A stretch of DNA of 64,000 nucleotides from Clostridioides difficile (GCF_001299635.1 NZ_JRHN01000047.1:186001-250000), one strand, 5' to 3'. Counted from the stretch's first letter, positions 27,747 through 37,189 are shown. Numbers and translations: made by a program. The notes: generated by a model from the letters alone, not told the origin.

Positions 27747-28148
27747 CTATTTATTCAATTCTTTTTTAAGATAAATTGGTGGATACTTAACACTTTTTAA
27801 TTCTTCATTACTTTTTAGAAGCTTATTGTTTTCTACATTATAAATTTGTAACATAACTTTATTTACATATAGGGCATAATAATCATCACTATAAAAATAT
27901 TGATATTCATATTGTGAATCATCTTTATAATTTACTCTATACAGTATTCCATTATAGCTTGCTTTCTTTGCTTTTTCTTTTGTAATACTCTTTATATCAT
28001 CTTCCAAAATGCCTTGCTTTACCATATATTTATTGATATATATCTCAGCCTCCTTCCATGGTCTGAAATAGTTATTATATACAACACTTCCTGCTATACC
28101 TACAATACCTATAATTAATACTACTAAAATAATTCTATATTTTCTCAT
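27747..28148 (-). CDS. DUF3139 small membrane-anchored protein
   Basis: A 133-residue protein with a single N-terminal membrane segment (YRIILVVLIIGIVGIAGSVVY, residues 4-24) followed by a charged extracytoplasmic domain; KYMVKQGILEDDIKSI and a run of aromatic residues (YEYQYFYSDDYYALYV) resemble DUF3139 proteins of Firmicutes. Function is unknown. The ATG has AAGGGG upstream. It appears monocistronic: a terminator lies upstream of it (28193-28231) and no clear terminator follows. Family assignment is by recall. Confidence 0.7.
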   Translation of the reverse strand: MRKYRIILVVLIIGIVGIAGSVVYNNYFRPWKEAEIYINKYMVKQGILEDDIKSITKEKAKKASYNGILYRVNYKDDSQYEYQYFYSDDYYALYVNKVMLQIYNVENNKLLKSNEELKSVKYPPIYLKKELNK

Positions 28149-28192
28149 GCTAATTCCCCTTCTTTTATTATTTAAAACTATTATAATTCACT

Positions 28193-28231
28193 AAAAAAAG
28201 ATGTTATATTTTTCTATTAGAATATAACATC
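28193..28231 (-). terminator. Terminator of the glycosyltransferase unit
   Basis: GATGTTATATT (28200-28210) pairs with AATATAACATC (28221-28231), followed on the minus strand by TTTTTTTAG. It is about 210 bp after the glycosyltransferase stop. A weaker imperfect hairpin lies at about 28255-28300; function unknown. Confidence 0.75.
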
Positions 28232-28440
28232 CATCGTATTTAGTATCAATATACATGCCCTAACTGGTAGGTTAAAAGGCCCTACTGTCAGTATTTTTAT
28301 TAAGTAGTATATATATTTCCTACTTTCCATGTAGTTTTATTTCATTATTATAAAAATTTCACAAGTATTTGTTTTAGAATATCTATTGCAATATTTCAAT
28401 TAACATAATAAGTATCATATTAGCTTCTAAATTTATATAT

Positions 28441-29616
28441 TCAGCAATATGACTTTATAAGCTGTAATATCACATCAGCTGCCTTATTTGAACCACCTGC
28501 ATTATAAAAGCTTTTTGATAGTTTAATTGCCTCTTCTTTGTATTCATTATCATTCATAACTTTAAATACAGTATCTTTAATATTTTTTGACCTATTTTCT
28601 TTTAACATCAGTCCTGCACCTAAATAAGCAACTCTATTAGCTACCATTCTCTGCTCTGAATGTTGTGGAAATAAGACCATAGGTACTCCATAATATAAAC
28701 TTTCATTCACACTATTCATACCACAATGAGTGATAAACACATCAGCTTCTTGAAGTATAGCAATCTGTTCAACACTATTTTTAACTTCAAAGTTATTTGG
28801 TATATTCCCTAAACTTTTAATGTCAGTATCTCTACCAACAGACATAATTATATCAACATCACAATCTTTAAATGCTTTTATACAGTTTTCATAAAAATTA
28901 ACATTTTTATTATTAATCGTACCAAGTGAAATATATATAAGTTTTCTCTTTTTATCTTTAAGCTTAACAATCAACTTTGATACTGATGGCCCTACAAAAG
29001 AATATTTACTGGAAAAAGTTTCTGACATTGGCTGAAATTCTTTTGATGTATATACAATAGTATTTGTATCATTATCATTAGAAATCATAGAAACAAAGTT
29101 TTTTATATAATATCCTTTTCTTTGTAAGAGCTTTATTTTTTTATTAATACGTCTCATCCCCAAAAACATATGAACAACTTCCATAAAACTTTGCTTCATC
29201 ATTTTTGCTGTATGTTTATTAAATGCAAAAGTTGTTGTAGAGCATATATATGGAATATTAAGTTTTTGTGCAAATAACTTTCCCCAAAAGCTTAATGAGT
29301 CTGATACAATACAATCTGGATTAAAAACTTTAAGTTCTCTACATACTTTTTCATCTAAAGATATTGTAGTGTCTGCTATCATCTCAATTAACCCAGAGAA
29401 ATCCTTGCCAATTTTTTTCTCATCTTCAGGACGTAATTCTGGGAGATATTTATCACAACTAATAAATTTTGCTCCAGTATCTTCAATTTTATCTTTAAAT
29501 TCATTAAAAGAATAATACAATACTTCATTCCCTCTATCTACTAATTCACGAACTACTTCAATGGTTGGATTAGTATGACCATATGCAGGAATGCTGAAAA
29601 AAACTATTTTACTCAT
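28441..29616 (-). CDS. MGT-family UDP-glycosyltransferase (GT1, macrolide-type)
   Basis: A 391-residue GT-B glycosyltransferase of family 1. IVFFSIPAYGHTNPTIEVVRELVDRGNEVLYYS is the acceptor-domain start, with the catalytic H14-type histidine in YGH, and the donor-binding C-terminal motif VFITHCGMNSVNESLYYGVPMVLFPQHSEQRMVANRV is clear. Relatives glycosylate macrolides, flavonoids or sterol-like lipids for inactivation or surface lipid making. It is 32 bp downstream of an XRE-AbrB regulator and likely co-transcribed. The acceptor is unknown; xenobiotic detoxification is a guess. Confidence 0.9.
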   Translation of the reverse strand: MSKIVFFSIPAYGHTNPTIEVVRELVDRGNEVLYYSFNEFKDKIEDTGAKFISCDKYLPELRPEDEKKIGKDFSGLIEMIADTTISLDEKVCRELKVFNPDCIVSDSLSFWGKLFAQKLNIPYICSTTTFAFNKHTAKMMKQSFMEVVHMFLGMRRINKKIKLLQRKGYYIKNFVSMISNDNDTNTIVYTSKEFQPMSETFSSKYSFVGPSVSKLIVKLKDKKRKLIYISLGTINNKNVNFYENCIKAFKDCDVDIIMSVGRDTDIKSLGNIPNNFEVKNSVEQIAILQEADVFITHCGMNSVNESLYYGVPMVLFPQHSEQRMVANRVAYLGAGLMLKENRSKNIKDTVFKVMNDNEYKEEAIKLSKSFYNAGGSNKAADVILQLIKSYC

Positions 29617-29648
29617 ATTTTATCCATCCTTTTATAATTTTTCTAAAA

Positions 29649-30074
29649 TTATTCTTCGTTATTTGTTACTCCCATATGACCTATAAAATTTACCAAATCA
29701 TGTTGATGAACAATTCCTAGTCCTCTTTCTTCATCTCCAAGTATCAATAATTTATCTCCTGTATTTATATTAAATATATCTCTTGCTTCTTTTGGAATAA
29801 CAATCTGACCACCTTCTCCAACTATAACAGCTCCAAAGAAAAATTTTCCTTTAGGTGGTATTATAATACCTGTTTTTTCTTCTGAATGATTGACTAAATC
29901 ATCTAGTTTAACATTGTACAATTTTGCAAGTTTAATACAACTATCTATATCAGGAGTGGATTCTCCACTTTCCCATTTTGCTACTGATTGTCTAGATATA
30001 TTAAGTTTTTCAGCTAAATCCTCTTGCGTATACTGATGAATTTTTCTTAGTCTTTTCAAATTTGTATTAAGCAT
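29649..30074 (-). CDS. XRE-AbrB fusion transcriptional regulator
   Basis: A 141-residue protein that joins two DNA-binding modules. Residues 1-62 are an XRE helix-turn-helix (LKRLRKIHQYTQEDLAEKLNISRQSVAKWESGESTPD); residues 80-135 are a SpoVT/AbrB swapped-hairpin (GAVIVGEGGQIVIPKEARDIFNINTGDKLLILGDEERGLGIV). The ATG has AGGAGA upstream. It precedes the glycosyltransferase gene on the same strand and probably regulates that pair. The combination of XRE and AbrB in one chain is known among Clostridia but its DNA target is not established. Confidence 0.88.
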   Translation of the reverse strand: MLNTNLKRLRKIHQYTQEDLAEKLNISRQSVAKWESGESTPDIDSCIKLAKLYNVKLDDLVNHSEEKTGIIIPPKGKFFFGAVIVGEGGQIVIPKEARDIFNINTGDKLLILGDEERGLGIVHQHDLVNFIGHMGVTNNEE

Positions 30075-30352
30075 ATTTTAATATCTCCTATATTTATCGT
30101 ACTAAATTTATTATTTAAATTCTATCAACTAATTTTAACATTTATGTATATATTGATATACATTTCTCTTGTACACATTTACCCTTTAATAAATATATTA
30201 TAAGAAAATTTATAATTAATAGATACAATCTTTAATTTATCTAAAATGTCATCTTCTATTTATAAAAGTACAATAAATAAAAATATATACAGCCTCTATT
30301 TTCAATTACACTATTTAAGCCATACTAAATTTAATTCTAAATAATTTTCAAA

Positions 30353-30412
30353 TTTAATGGTAATCAAATTCTTTACCAATAAATATAAAAAATATTAATG
30401 TGATTACTATCC
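30353..30412 (+). repeat. TGGTAA-N9-TTACCA promoter element, copy 1
   Basis: The dyad TGGTAA (30358-30363), nine bases, TTACCA (30373-30378) plus about 25 bases of flank are nearly identical to copies at 54070 and 56371. A TACTAT lies about 25-30 bases downstream. It is upstream of the MutT gene but separated from it by a PTS-like relic, so the gene served is uncertain. Confidence 0.7.
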
Positions 30413-30460
30413 AATTATACTATTCTGAATTTAGGTCAAATAAGTAAATCCCTCACAAAG
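30412..30460 (-). pseudogene. Short relic of a fructose PTS IIC gene
   Basis: About 45 bases strongly resemble the IIC coding sequence at about 20717-20765 (shared blocks TTCTGAATTT, GGTCAAAT, AGTAAAT). On the minus strand it reads GIYLFDLNSE then a stop, against GIYSFDPNSEQ in the intact gene. The region 30075-30551 has no intact gene; besides this relic and the repeat at 30353 I see nothing. Confidence 0.55.
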
Positions 30461-30551
30461 CTTATATACTATCGTCCCTATAATTAACTTTATAATTTTA
30501 AATTTGTTTAAATTTATTAATTATGGTATTTTATTTTATGAGGTGATTTCA

Positions 30552-30941
30552 TTGAAAAAAACAATAAAAGTGGTTGCTGCAATTATAGAAAATAAGAATA
30601 ATGAAATTCTATGCGCTCTTAGAGCTCCAGATATGTCTCTACCAAATCACTGGGAATTCCCAGGTGGAAAAGTTAAAGAAGGAGAATCTTTATTTGATGC
30701 AATAGAAAGAGAAATACAAGAAGAATTAAGTTGTAAAGTAAAAGCAGACATTGTATTTGCTGAAAACACTCATGAATATGAAAAAATTATAGTAAACTTA
30801 ATTGGTATAAAATGTTCGTTAATAAAAGAGTTTCCTACGCCTAATGAACACTCTAAATTAATTTACCTTAGAAAGGAAAACTTAAGCTCTTTAGTATGGG
30901 CTCCTGCAGATATCCCTATTGTAAAAGAGATAATGAAATAG
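30552..30941 (+). CDS. MutT-type Nudix (deoxy)nucleoside triphosphate pyrophosphohydrolase
   Basis: A 129-residue Nudix hydrolase; family members remove damaged or excess nucleoside triphosphates such as 8-oxo-dGTP. The Nudix box GGKVKEGESLFDAIEREIQEEL matches GX5EX7REUXEEXGU apart from the last glycine position. The start is the TTG at 30552, five bases after GAGGTGA; the longer frame has no ribosome site. It converges on a PLD-helicase-DUF3427 gene; both genes end within a shared palindrome at 30926-30975 and both end in the codons for EIMK. Its substrate is unproven. Confidence 0.9.
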   Translation: MKKTIKVVAAIIENKNNEILCALRAPDMSLPNHWEFPGGKVKEGESLFDAIEREIQEELSCKVKADIVFAENTHEYEKIIVNLIGIKCSLIKEFPTPNEHSKLIYLRKENLSSLVWAPADIPIVKEIMK

Positions 30942-30985
30942 AGATATATTAATATATCCCTATTTCATTATCTCTACTTTTTTTA
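30926..30985. terminator. Palindromic terminator containing both stop codons
   Basis: A 16-bp perfect inverted repeat, 30926-30941 with 30960-30975, encloses a second palindrome (GATATATTAATATATC) and is followed by ACTTTTTTTAT on the plus strand. Its arms encode the last five codons of both converging genes (mutT and the helicase). It can terminate both transcripts. Confidence 0.85.
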
Positions 30986-33782
30986 TAAATTCTCTATATA
31001 TTTTAACAGGAACCTCTTGATGAAGTTTTATTTTCATTGTTATAGGTTTCTCCCCATTGTATTCTACAGTGTCACCCTTACCTATATAAATATATGGCTG
31101 TGCCTTCTTATCTATTTCTTTATATTTTCTCACAAATAAATGTAAGTTAACTTTTCTATCTTTATTATGAATTAAATTCTTACCTCTATCAGTCAGCTGT
31201 CGTGTAGAATTTGGAGATTGCCACTGAAAATAATTTTGATTTAAAAATTTATCCTTATAGTTTATTCTTTCATCTATTCCTTCTTCCTTATGCAAATCAA
31301 TAAACAGAAAATATTCATTCCCATTAGCTAAAAGTCCACTACCCCTAAATGAAGAATGAATCTTTCTATAATTAGAAAGTAATGCTATATCAATCATTTT
31401 ATACTGTTCATATAACTTTAAGAATGGTACTCCATAGTAATCTTCTTTGAACTCTTTTTCATATCTAATAATCCCATAAGTAATAGCATCCTCTATATAT
31501 TTTCTATATTTTTTATCACTAATTATTTGTGTAAATATACTACTTCTATATAAATTATCACCTTTATACTCTATTAGTTTAACCTTACTTTTTATCATTG
31601 ATGAATCACAATATTGATGATTTAAACATTCAAAAGCATGAATTATACTATCATGGTCTACTTTATTAATATACTTCAATATTTCATTACTTGCCATTTC
31701 TATGCTAATACTATCATGATTTAATAAATATTTAAGTATAATAAATTCATTTATTCTTTTTAAAGGCAGACTAGTATTTAATTCTCTTAATATTTTTTCA
31801 AAATCTTCATCCATTAATAAAGTTTTAATACTATCATCCTTTTCTGTTTTACCTACAAAACTTAAATAGGTCCCATCTTTATCTATAAACTTAACTGGGT
31901 CTGGTGAGCCATCAAATTTTATATAATCTAATAACAAATATGGTACTTTTCCTCCACATAAGATTTTGAACTGATTATACTCTTCTCTCAAATATTGTGC
32001 TGACCTGAAATTTTCTCTATCAATTTGTGTTAGAATCCTTTCCTTGGAAATCTCATCAATTTGAATATGAGTACATCCTGGTATATTAGCAAAATCAGTA
32101 CTTACAGCTACTTTTATACTATCCTTATCATAATATCTTGCACCATTTAAAGCTATAGCTATTAAAAATGTCTTATTATGATTTCCTATAAAATCAAGTA
32201 CTGTTAGAAATTCTTTATCTCCACTTTTTCTAAGTCCTCTCCCTAATTGTTGAATAAATATTATAGGAGATGCAGTAGGTCGTAACATTAAAATCGTATT
32301 TACAGAAGGTATGTCAACACCTTCATTAAAAATATCAACAGTAAATATAGCCTGTAAGCTATCCTTATTACTTTCTAGTAGTTTAATGTATTCTTGTCTT
32401 TTATCAATAGAATCCTCGCCACAAAGTGCAACACTATTTATACCTCTTTTCTTAAACTCTTCAGCCATATATCTTGCATGTTCTATATTTACACAGAATC
32501 CTAATAATTTTCTAAACTGTCCATCATGTCCATAAAATTTCATTTTTTCAATAATAAAATCCACTCTTTTATGTATCATTAAACGTTTAGCCAACTCTGA
32601 TGTATCATCTAAATTAATACCCTCTAAATCTACACCTTCAATATCTGTTATACCAAAGTAATGAAATGGTATTACTAAATCTTCTTCAAGTGCTTCATGC
32701 AATCTAACTTCTAAGGCAACATTATTATCAAAAAGCTCAAATACACTTAAACTATCACATCTCTCTGGAGTGGCAGTCATACCTAATGTAAACTGAGGTT
32801 TAAAGTAATTCAAAACATTTAGATATGATTTACTCGCACTATGATGAGCTTCATCAACTATAATATAATTAAAATAATCCTCTTCAAATTCAGTATAATG
32901 CTTATTCATAGTTTGTATTGTTGCAAATAGATAATTTGCCTCATAGTTTTTTTTATTGCCTGTAAATAAACCTGTTTTTAAATTTCTTTCTCTTAATAAT
33001 CTATCAAATGTTTCTTTTGACTTCTTTAAAATTTCTTCCCTATGAACTATAAATAATAATCTCTTCGGTTTAAATTCCATTACATCAAATGCGGACATAT
33101 ATGTTTTCCCTGTCCCAGTAGCTGCGATAACTAAAGCTTTGTTTTCTCCATGAACCCTTAGCCTTTCTAGATTTTCCATAGCTTTTATCTGCATATTATT
33201 AGGTCTAATAGGTACAAAATTATCAAACACCATTTTTCTTTTTAATTCTGTTCTTTTAATTTCATTTAGAAATAACATATATCTTTGTAACACTTCATCA
33301 TTAAGATTTGAACTCATCTTCCAAAGGTTATCATACTCCTTCAATGCATCTTTTATAAATGGTTCATCTTCTTTTGAAACTATCTTTACATTCCATTCTA
33401 TATTGCTTTTTAATGCACTTTGAGTAATATTTGAAGAACCTATTATAATTTTATAATGGTCTGCATTTTCAAAAATGTACACCTTTGTATGAAAACCTTT
33501 TTCTCTATCTGCTATGAATATTTTCATATCTACATTATTAAATTCTTTTATTTTTTCTAATGCTTTTGGCTCTGTAAAATTTAGATATGTAGTAGTTATT
33601 ATCTTGCCTTTTACATTTTTTTCTTCTAACTCTTTAAATGTATCTAGCAACAACTGTACTCCACTATAATTTATAAATGCTACACTAAAATAAAATGCTT
33701 TACATTCTTTTAAGCTTTTCTTTAGTTCATTTAATAAATTACTATATTTTGAATTTATAATTAGTTGTTTTGATTCCTGCAT
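30960..33782 (-). CDS. PLD-like / SF2 helicase / DUF3427 protein
   Basis: A 940-residue multi-domain protein. Residues 1-170 are a phospholipase D-like domain (GFHTKVYIF with H98, then IIIGSSNITQSAL). Residues about 195-560 are a superfamily 2 helicase with Walker A ATGTGKT (221-227), VDEAHHS (309-315), GMTATPER and motif VI QQLGRGLRKSGD. The C-terminal third matches DUF3427. The same architecture occurs in many bacteria and is often seen near defence or repair genes; its job is not established. GGGG lies before the ATG. It converges on the MutT gene. No methylase or restriction partner is present. Confidence 0.88.
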   Translation of the reverse strand: MQESKQLIINSKYSNLLNELKKSLKECKAFYFSVAFINYSGVQLLLDTFKELEEKNVKGKIITTTYLNFTEPKALEKIKEFNNVDMKIFIADREKGFHTKVYIFENADHYKIIIGSSNITQSALKSNIEWNVKIVSKEDEPFIKDALKEYDNLWKMSSNLNDEVLQRYMLFLNEIKRTELKRKMVFDNFVPIRPNNMQIKAMENLERLRVHGENKALVIAATGTGKTYMSAFDVMEFKPKRLLFIVHREEILKKSKETFDRLLRERNLKTGLFTGNKKNYEANYLFATIQTMNKHYTEFEEDYFNYIIVDEAHHSASKSYLNVLNYFKPQFTLGMTATPERCDSLSVFELFDNNVALEVRLHEALEEDLVIPFHYFGITDIEGVDLEGINLDDTSELAKRLMIHKRVDFIIEKMKFYGHDGQFRKLLGFCVNIEHARYMAEEFKKRGINSVALCGEDSIDKRQEYIKLLESNKDSLQAIFTVDIFNEGVDIPSVNTILMLRPTASPIIFIQQLGRGLRKSGDKEFLTVLDFIGNHNKTFLIAIALNGARYYDKDSIKVAVSTDFANIPGCTHIQIDEISKERILTQIDRENFRSAQYLREEYNQFKILCGGKVPYLLLDYIKFDGSPDPVKFIDKDGTYLSFVGKTEKDDSIKTLLMDEDFEKILRELNTSLPLKRINEFIILKYLLNHDSISIEMASNEILKYINKVDHDSIIHAFECLNHQYCDSSMIKSKVKLIEYKGDNLYRSSIFTQIISDKKYRKYIEDAITYGIIRYEKEFKEDYYGVPFLKLYEQYKMIDIALLSNYRKIHSSFRGSGLLANGNEYFLFIDLHKEEGIDERINYKDKFLNQNYFQWQSPNSTRQLTDRGKNLIHNKDRKVNLHLFVRKYKEIDKKAQPYIYIGKGDTVEYNGEKPITMKIKLHQEVPVKIYREFIKKVEIMK

Positions 33783-33977
33783 CGTTTTCCCCTTAATTGT
33801 TATAAATATGTTTAAATTATATCATAAAAATATAGAAGAATCCTTATTTTAGCTTGTATGACTATTTATCTAATTTTTTATAGTAAAAATTCTTTTTTAT
33901 CTGATACATTCAAATTTTTACTGTTTTTATTACCAATTATTAAGCATACTCTACCTATTATTAAATAAATAAAAAAT

Positions 33978-34012
33978 AAAACCATACAAAATAATATAAT
34001 TTGTATGGTTTT
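33978..34012 (-). terminator. Terminator of the PTS remnant
   Basis: AAAACCATACAAA (33978-33990) pairs perfectly with 34000-34012; the minus strand continues TTTTATTTTTTATTT. It is 8 bases after the stop of the PTS pseudogene and is still intact. Confidence 0.85.
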
Positions 34013-34019
34013 ACATCTA

Positions 34020-35200
34020 TTAATCTACACCTAATACAGCTTTAACCTTAGATGCTATTGTAATAACCCTTGGTCCAAATATAACTTGAACTGAGTTTTT
34101 CTTTTTAACAACTCCGCTTGCTCCTAACTCATTTACCCAAAAACAATCTTCATAAAATCCATCTATTGAATTTAACTCTACTCTAAGTCTAGTTGCGCAG
34201 TTCGTAATGTTTTTTATATTGTCACTACCTCCTAAACCTTCTATTATAGAATATACAAGTTCTGTATCTTTATCTTCTAATATCCTGTTGTCTGTAGATT
34301 TAATAGCACCTGCAGATTGTTTTTCTCTATATTCTTTCTTACTGTAAAGCTTAACTTCTTCTGAACTTCTTCCTGGTGTTTTTATATCAAACTTCTTAAT
34401 TGCCCATGTAAATATTACATAAGTAACTACAAAGAATATTGGTATTAAAAATAATAAAGGTAGTGCATCCACTTTTTGAGGTTGTAATAAATTTGGGAAC
34501 ATATTTCTAAATGATTCACCCATTATAGAAACATTAAACATTTCTGTAAACACATATGTTAATCCTGCTAGTGGAACATATGCCACAAAGTACAATAATG
34601 GTGCAACAAACAAGAATGTATATTCTATAGGTTCTGTTACTCCTACTAGCATAGCTGTCACTATTGCTGGTATCAATATACTTAGGGCTTTTTTCTTATT
34701 AACATTATCGGATGACTTGTACATAGCTAAAGCTGCTGCTGGTAATATTGCAAAATGTATTAGTAAGCGTCCTGTTGTAAAATTACGAGTAATATAAGAT
34801 AGTGTATCTGGGTCTCCCATTTGAGCCAATCTGATATTGTTAACACCTTCGTAAATTGCTCCACCTACTTCCATTGTTCCGCCTACTCTTGTGTATTCTA
34901 TAGGAAATGCAATTAAGTGGTGTATACCAAATGGTAATAACGCTTTATCCATTGCTCCAAAAGTAAACGTTCCTAATAATCCACTTGAACCTATCCAGTT
35001 CCCAAGTTTAGATAATGCTAAACCTATTGGTGGCCATATGAAGTACATTCCTGTGCCTAATACATTGCTGCTATAAACATCATAATCATTGAAGACCTTG
35101 CTCCTGAAAAAAAATATAATGCACTAGGAAGTTCTGTGTCAACAAATTTGTTATGTACTGAACTAGCCACAAAACCTGCTATTATAGCTCCAAATATGCA
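34020..35200 (-). pseudogene. Frameshifted, 5'-truncated PTS IIBC of the glucose superfamily
   Basis: From 34020 to 35048 a frame encodes 342 residues of IIC (FGIHHLIAFPIEYTRVGG, MLVGVTEPIEYTFLFVAP, NVSIMGESFRNMFPN) and a C-terminal IIB domain with ITNCATRLRVEL, whose cysteine is the phosphorylation site. Upstream, the homologous IIC sequence continues in another frame: 35057-35200 reads GAIIAGFVASSVHNKFVD, ELPSALYFFSGARSS and MIMMFIAAMY before a stop. Restoring one T within TATTAG (35057-35062) would join the frames. The first hundred or so residues of IIC are missing beyond 35200, where the sequence changes to a phosphofructokinase remnant. It is therefore a broken gene; the type is glucose/glucoside-like. 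Confidence 0.82.
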
Positions 35201-35510
35201 TTTAGCTTCAGAGACTGATTTAAGACAAGCTACTGAAGTTGGTGCATATGGATTAGAACTCTCTCAAAAAGGATATACAGGAGTTATGACTATCCTTAAT
35301 AGAATAAGTAATACTCCTTATAAGTATGAAGTTAGTCATACAGATATTGCTAATATAGCTAATAAGACAAAATATTTCCCTAAAGAATGGATAAATGAAG
35401 AATACAATCATATAACTGAGGAAGCTCTGAATTATTTATCTCCACTTATTCAAGGTAACCCAGATATTAAATATAAAGATGGATTACCTCATTTTTCAAC
35501 CATTTACTAG
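35196..35510 (+). pseudogene. C-terminal remnant of PPi-dependent 6-phosphofructokinase
   Basis: About 104 residues (HLASETDLRQATEVG, YTGVMTILNRISNTPYKYEV, FPKEWINEEYN, SPLIQGNPDIKYKDGLPHF) match the C-terminal end of pyrophosphate-dependent phosphofructokinases, which are normally about 400 residues. The N-terminal three quarters are absent: upstream of 35196 the same strand is the antisense of the PTS remnant. There is no ribosome site at the apparent start. I read it as a deletion/recombination scar, not a functional gene. A hairpin at 35563-35606 (GTGGCTGTCACA arm) follows and may be its old terminator; the rest up to 35803 is non-coding. Confidence 0.8.
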
Positions 35511-35803
35511 ACAATTATTACAATTCAATATACATTAAATACTATCTCTTTTAAGTATATCTGTGGCTGTCACACTAGCAATTATAAAATGTTATGTGAC
35601 AGCTACTTCAAAGATTTCCATAATGGAGATGATTTTCAGTAATGATGTCTATCACCCATTTTTAATACATTATAATTAGTTAGACAATAAATATTTGAGC
35701 ATGATATTATTATATATAATAGTACAAAGAAATATAGTTTTGCCATGAATAAAAAAAGTAAAAGTTATATAAATAACTATAATAATTGAAAAGGAAGTAA
35801 TAT

Positions 35804-37129
35804 ATGAAAATAGCAATCATAACAACTGAATTTTTAAAAGAATTTGTAGAGAATTCTATAAAAAAATTAAATATCAATGCAGAAGTTGAAATATATATTT
35901 ATAAAAACTTTTCTCATGTTGGAGATTTATATCGAGAAATCGAAGATAAGTTTGATGGATTCGCAGTCAGTGGACCCATACCTAAGGAAGCTATTACAAA
36001 AAAAGTTGGTACTATAAAAAAACCTTTAGTTGATTTTGGTACTGATTTACAAAGTTATTATGATATGTTTCTAAAACTTATTTTTAAATACAATACATTA
36101 GACTTTTCTAGAGCATACTTTGACCTAATGGATTGGGCAGATAATTCAAAAGACATATCATATTATCTATCAAATGGCACATTTGGAGACTTAATGTGTA
36201 GTATTAATGAAAATGCCTCTAAAATGAGTTTATATGATATAGCAGAACTTGAAAAAAGTATTGCAAAAAAACATATTGATTTATGGAAGGAAGGTAAAAT
36301 TGATTTTTCTACTACTCGTTTTAGTAGTATTGTTCCTATACTACAAGATGCAGGAGTAAATTTTCATTTCATATATCCTGACATAGATTTATTAAAAAAT
36401 ACTTTTAACAGCTTAATAAAAGACATCAATTTACATAGAATGAAGATAAACCAACCAGGTATAATATATATAACAGTTAAAGATACGAACCATGATGATT
36501 ATACTATAGACCAAATTTATAAAATATTAAACAATCTAAAAAAAGATAAATTAACTGATTTTATAATTGAGAAAGATAGTAGCTCTTTTAAGATTTTTAC
36601 TAAATGTGAGACCATTAAATCATTAACTAAAAATTTCACTACATGTTATATAAAAGAATCTATTGAAAATAGTATAAACCTTAAAATATGCGTTGGATAT
36701 GGGATTGGTAATAACATAAAACAAGCCATGTCTAATGCTATAAATGCTAATAAGGAATCTAAAATAAATCCTTTAAACTACAGTTTCTTAGTTAATGAAA
36801 GTTATGAGACAATAGGGCCTTTACTATGTGATAAGTTACTTACAGTTTCAAATAAAGTAACTCCACACATAAATACAATTGCCAAAGATTCTAAATTGTC
36901 TACTCTTACTATTCAAAAAATTATATCTGTTATTGAAATTCTACAAAAAGATGAAGTTACTCCTAAGGAATTATCTTCATGTTTAAATGTAACAGTAAGA
37001 ACTGCCAATAGATTTTTAAGTAGTCTCTTGAAATCTGGAAATGCTACCATATTATATGAGAAACAAAACTCAACAAAAGGTAGACCTGAGAGAGTATACA
37101 AATTATTTATATCAGAAAATAAATATTAA
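35804..37129 (+). CDS. PrpR/CdaR-like sensor regulator with C-terminal winged helix
   Basis: A 441-residue cytoplasmic protein I do not recognise fully. The N-terminus (KIAIITTEFLKEFVENSIKK, FDGFAVSGPIPKEAI) resembles a PrpR-type small-molecule receptor. Residues about 230-320 include a degenerate GGDEF-like stretch (CVGYGIGNNIKQAMSNAINANKES). The last 90 residues form a winged helix (DEVTPKELSSCLNVTVRTANRFLSSLLKSG and a GRPERVYKL wing). AAGGAAG precedes the ATG. It converges on the M20-DUF3100 operon, whose promoter region holds repeated and palindromic elements it might bind; the pairing is inferred from position. Confidence 0.65.
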   Translation: MKIAIITTEFLKEFVENSIKKLNINAEVEIYIYKNFSHVGDLYREIEDKFDGFAVSGPIPKEAITKKVGTIKKPLVDFGTDLQSYYDMFLKLIFKYNTLDFSRAYFDLMDWADNSKDISYYLSNGTFGDLMCSINENASKMSLYDIAELEKSIAKKHIDLWKEGKIDFSTTRFSSIVPILQDAGVNFHFIYPDIDLLKNTFNSLIKDINLHRMKINQPGIIYITVKDTNHDDYTIDQIYKILNNLKKDKLTDFIIEKDSSSFKIFTKCETIKSLTKNFTTCYIKESIENSINLKICVGYGIGNNIKQAMSNAINANKESKINPLNYSFLVNESYETIGPLLCDKLLTVSNKVTPHINTIAKDSKLSTLTIQKIISVIEILQKDEVTPKELSSCLNVTVRTANRFLSSLLKSGNATILYEKQNSTKGRPERVYKLFISENKY

Positions 37130-37189
37130 AATATAGTGTATAAGAAAATATTTTATCATTAATCAGTAAATAAAATTATATAAGTTTTT

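Noticed and set aside
35136-35195. The first 20 codons of the frame that runs into the phosphofructokinase remnant
   Set aside because: These bases are the antisense of the PTS IIC remnant; there is no ribosome site, so it is not a new fusion protein.
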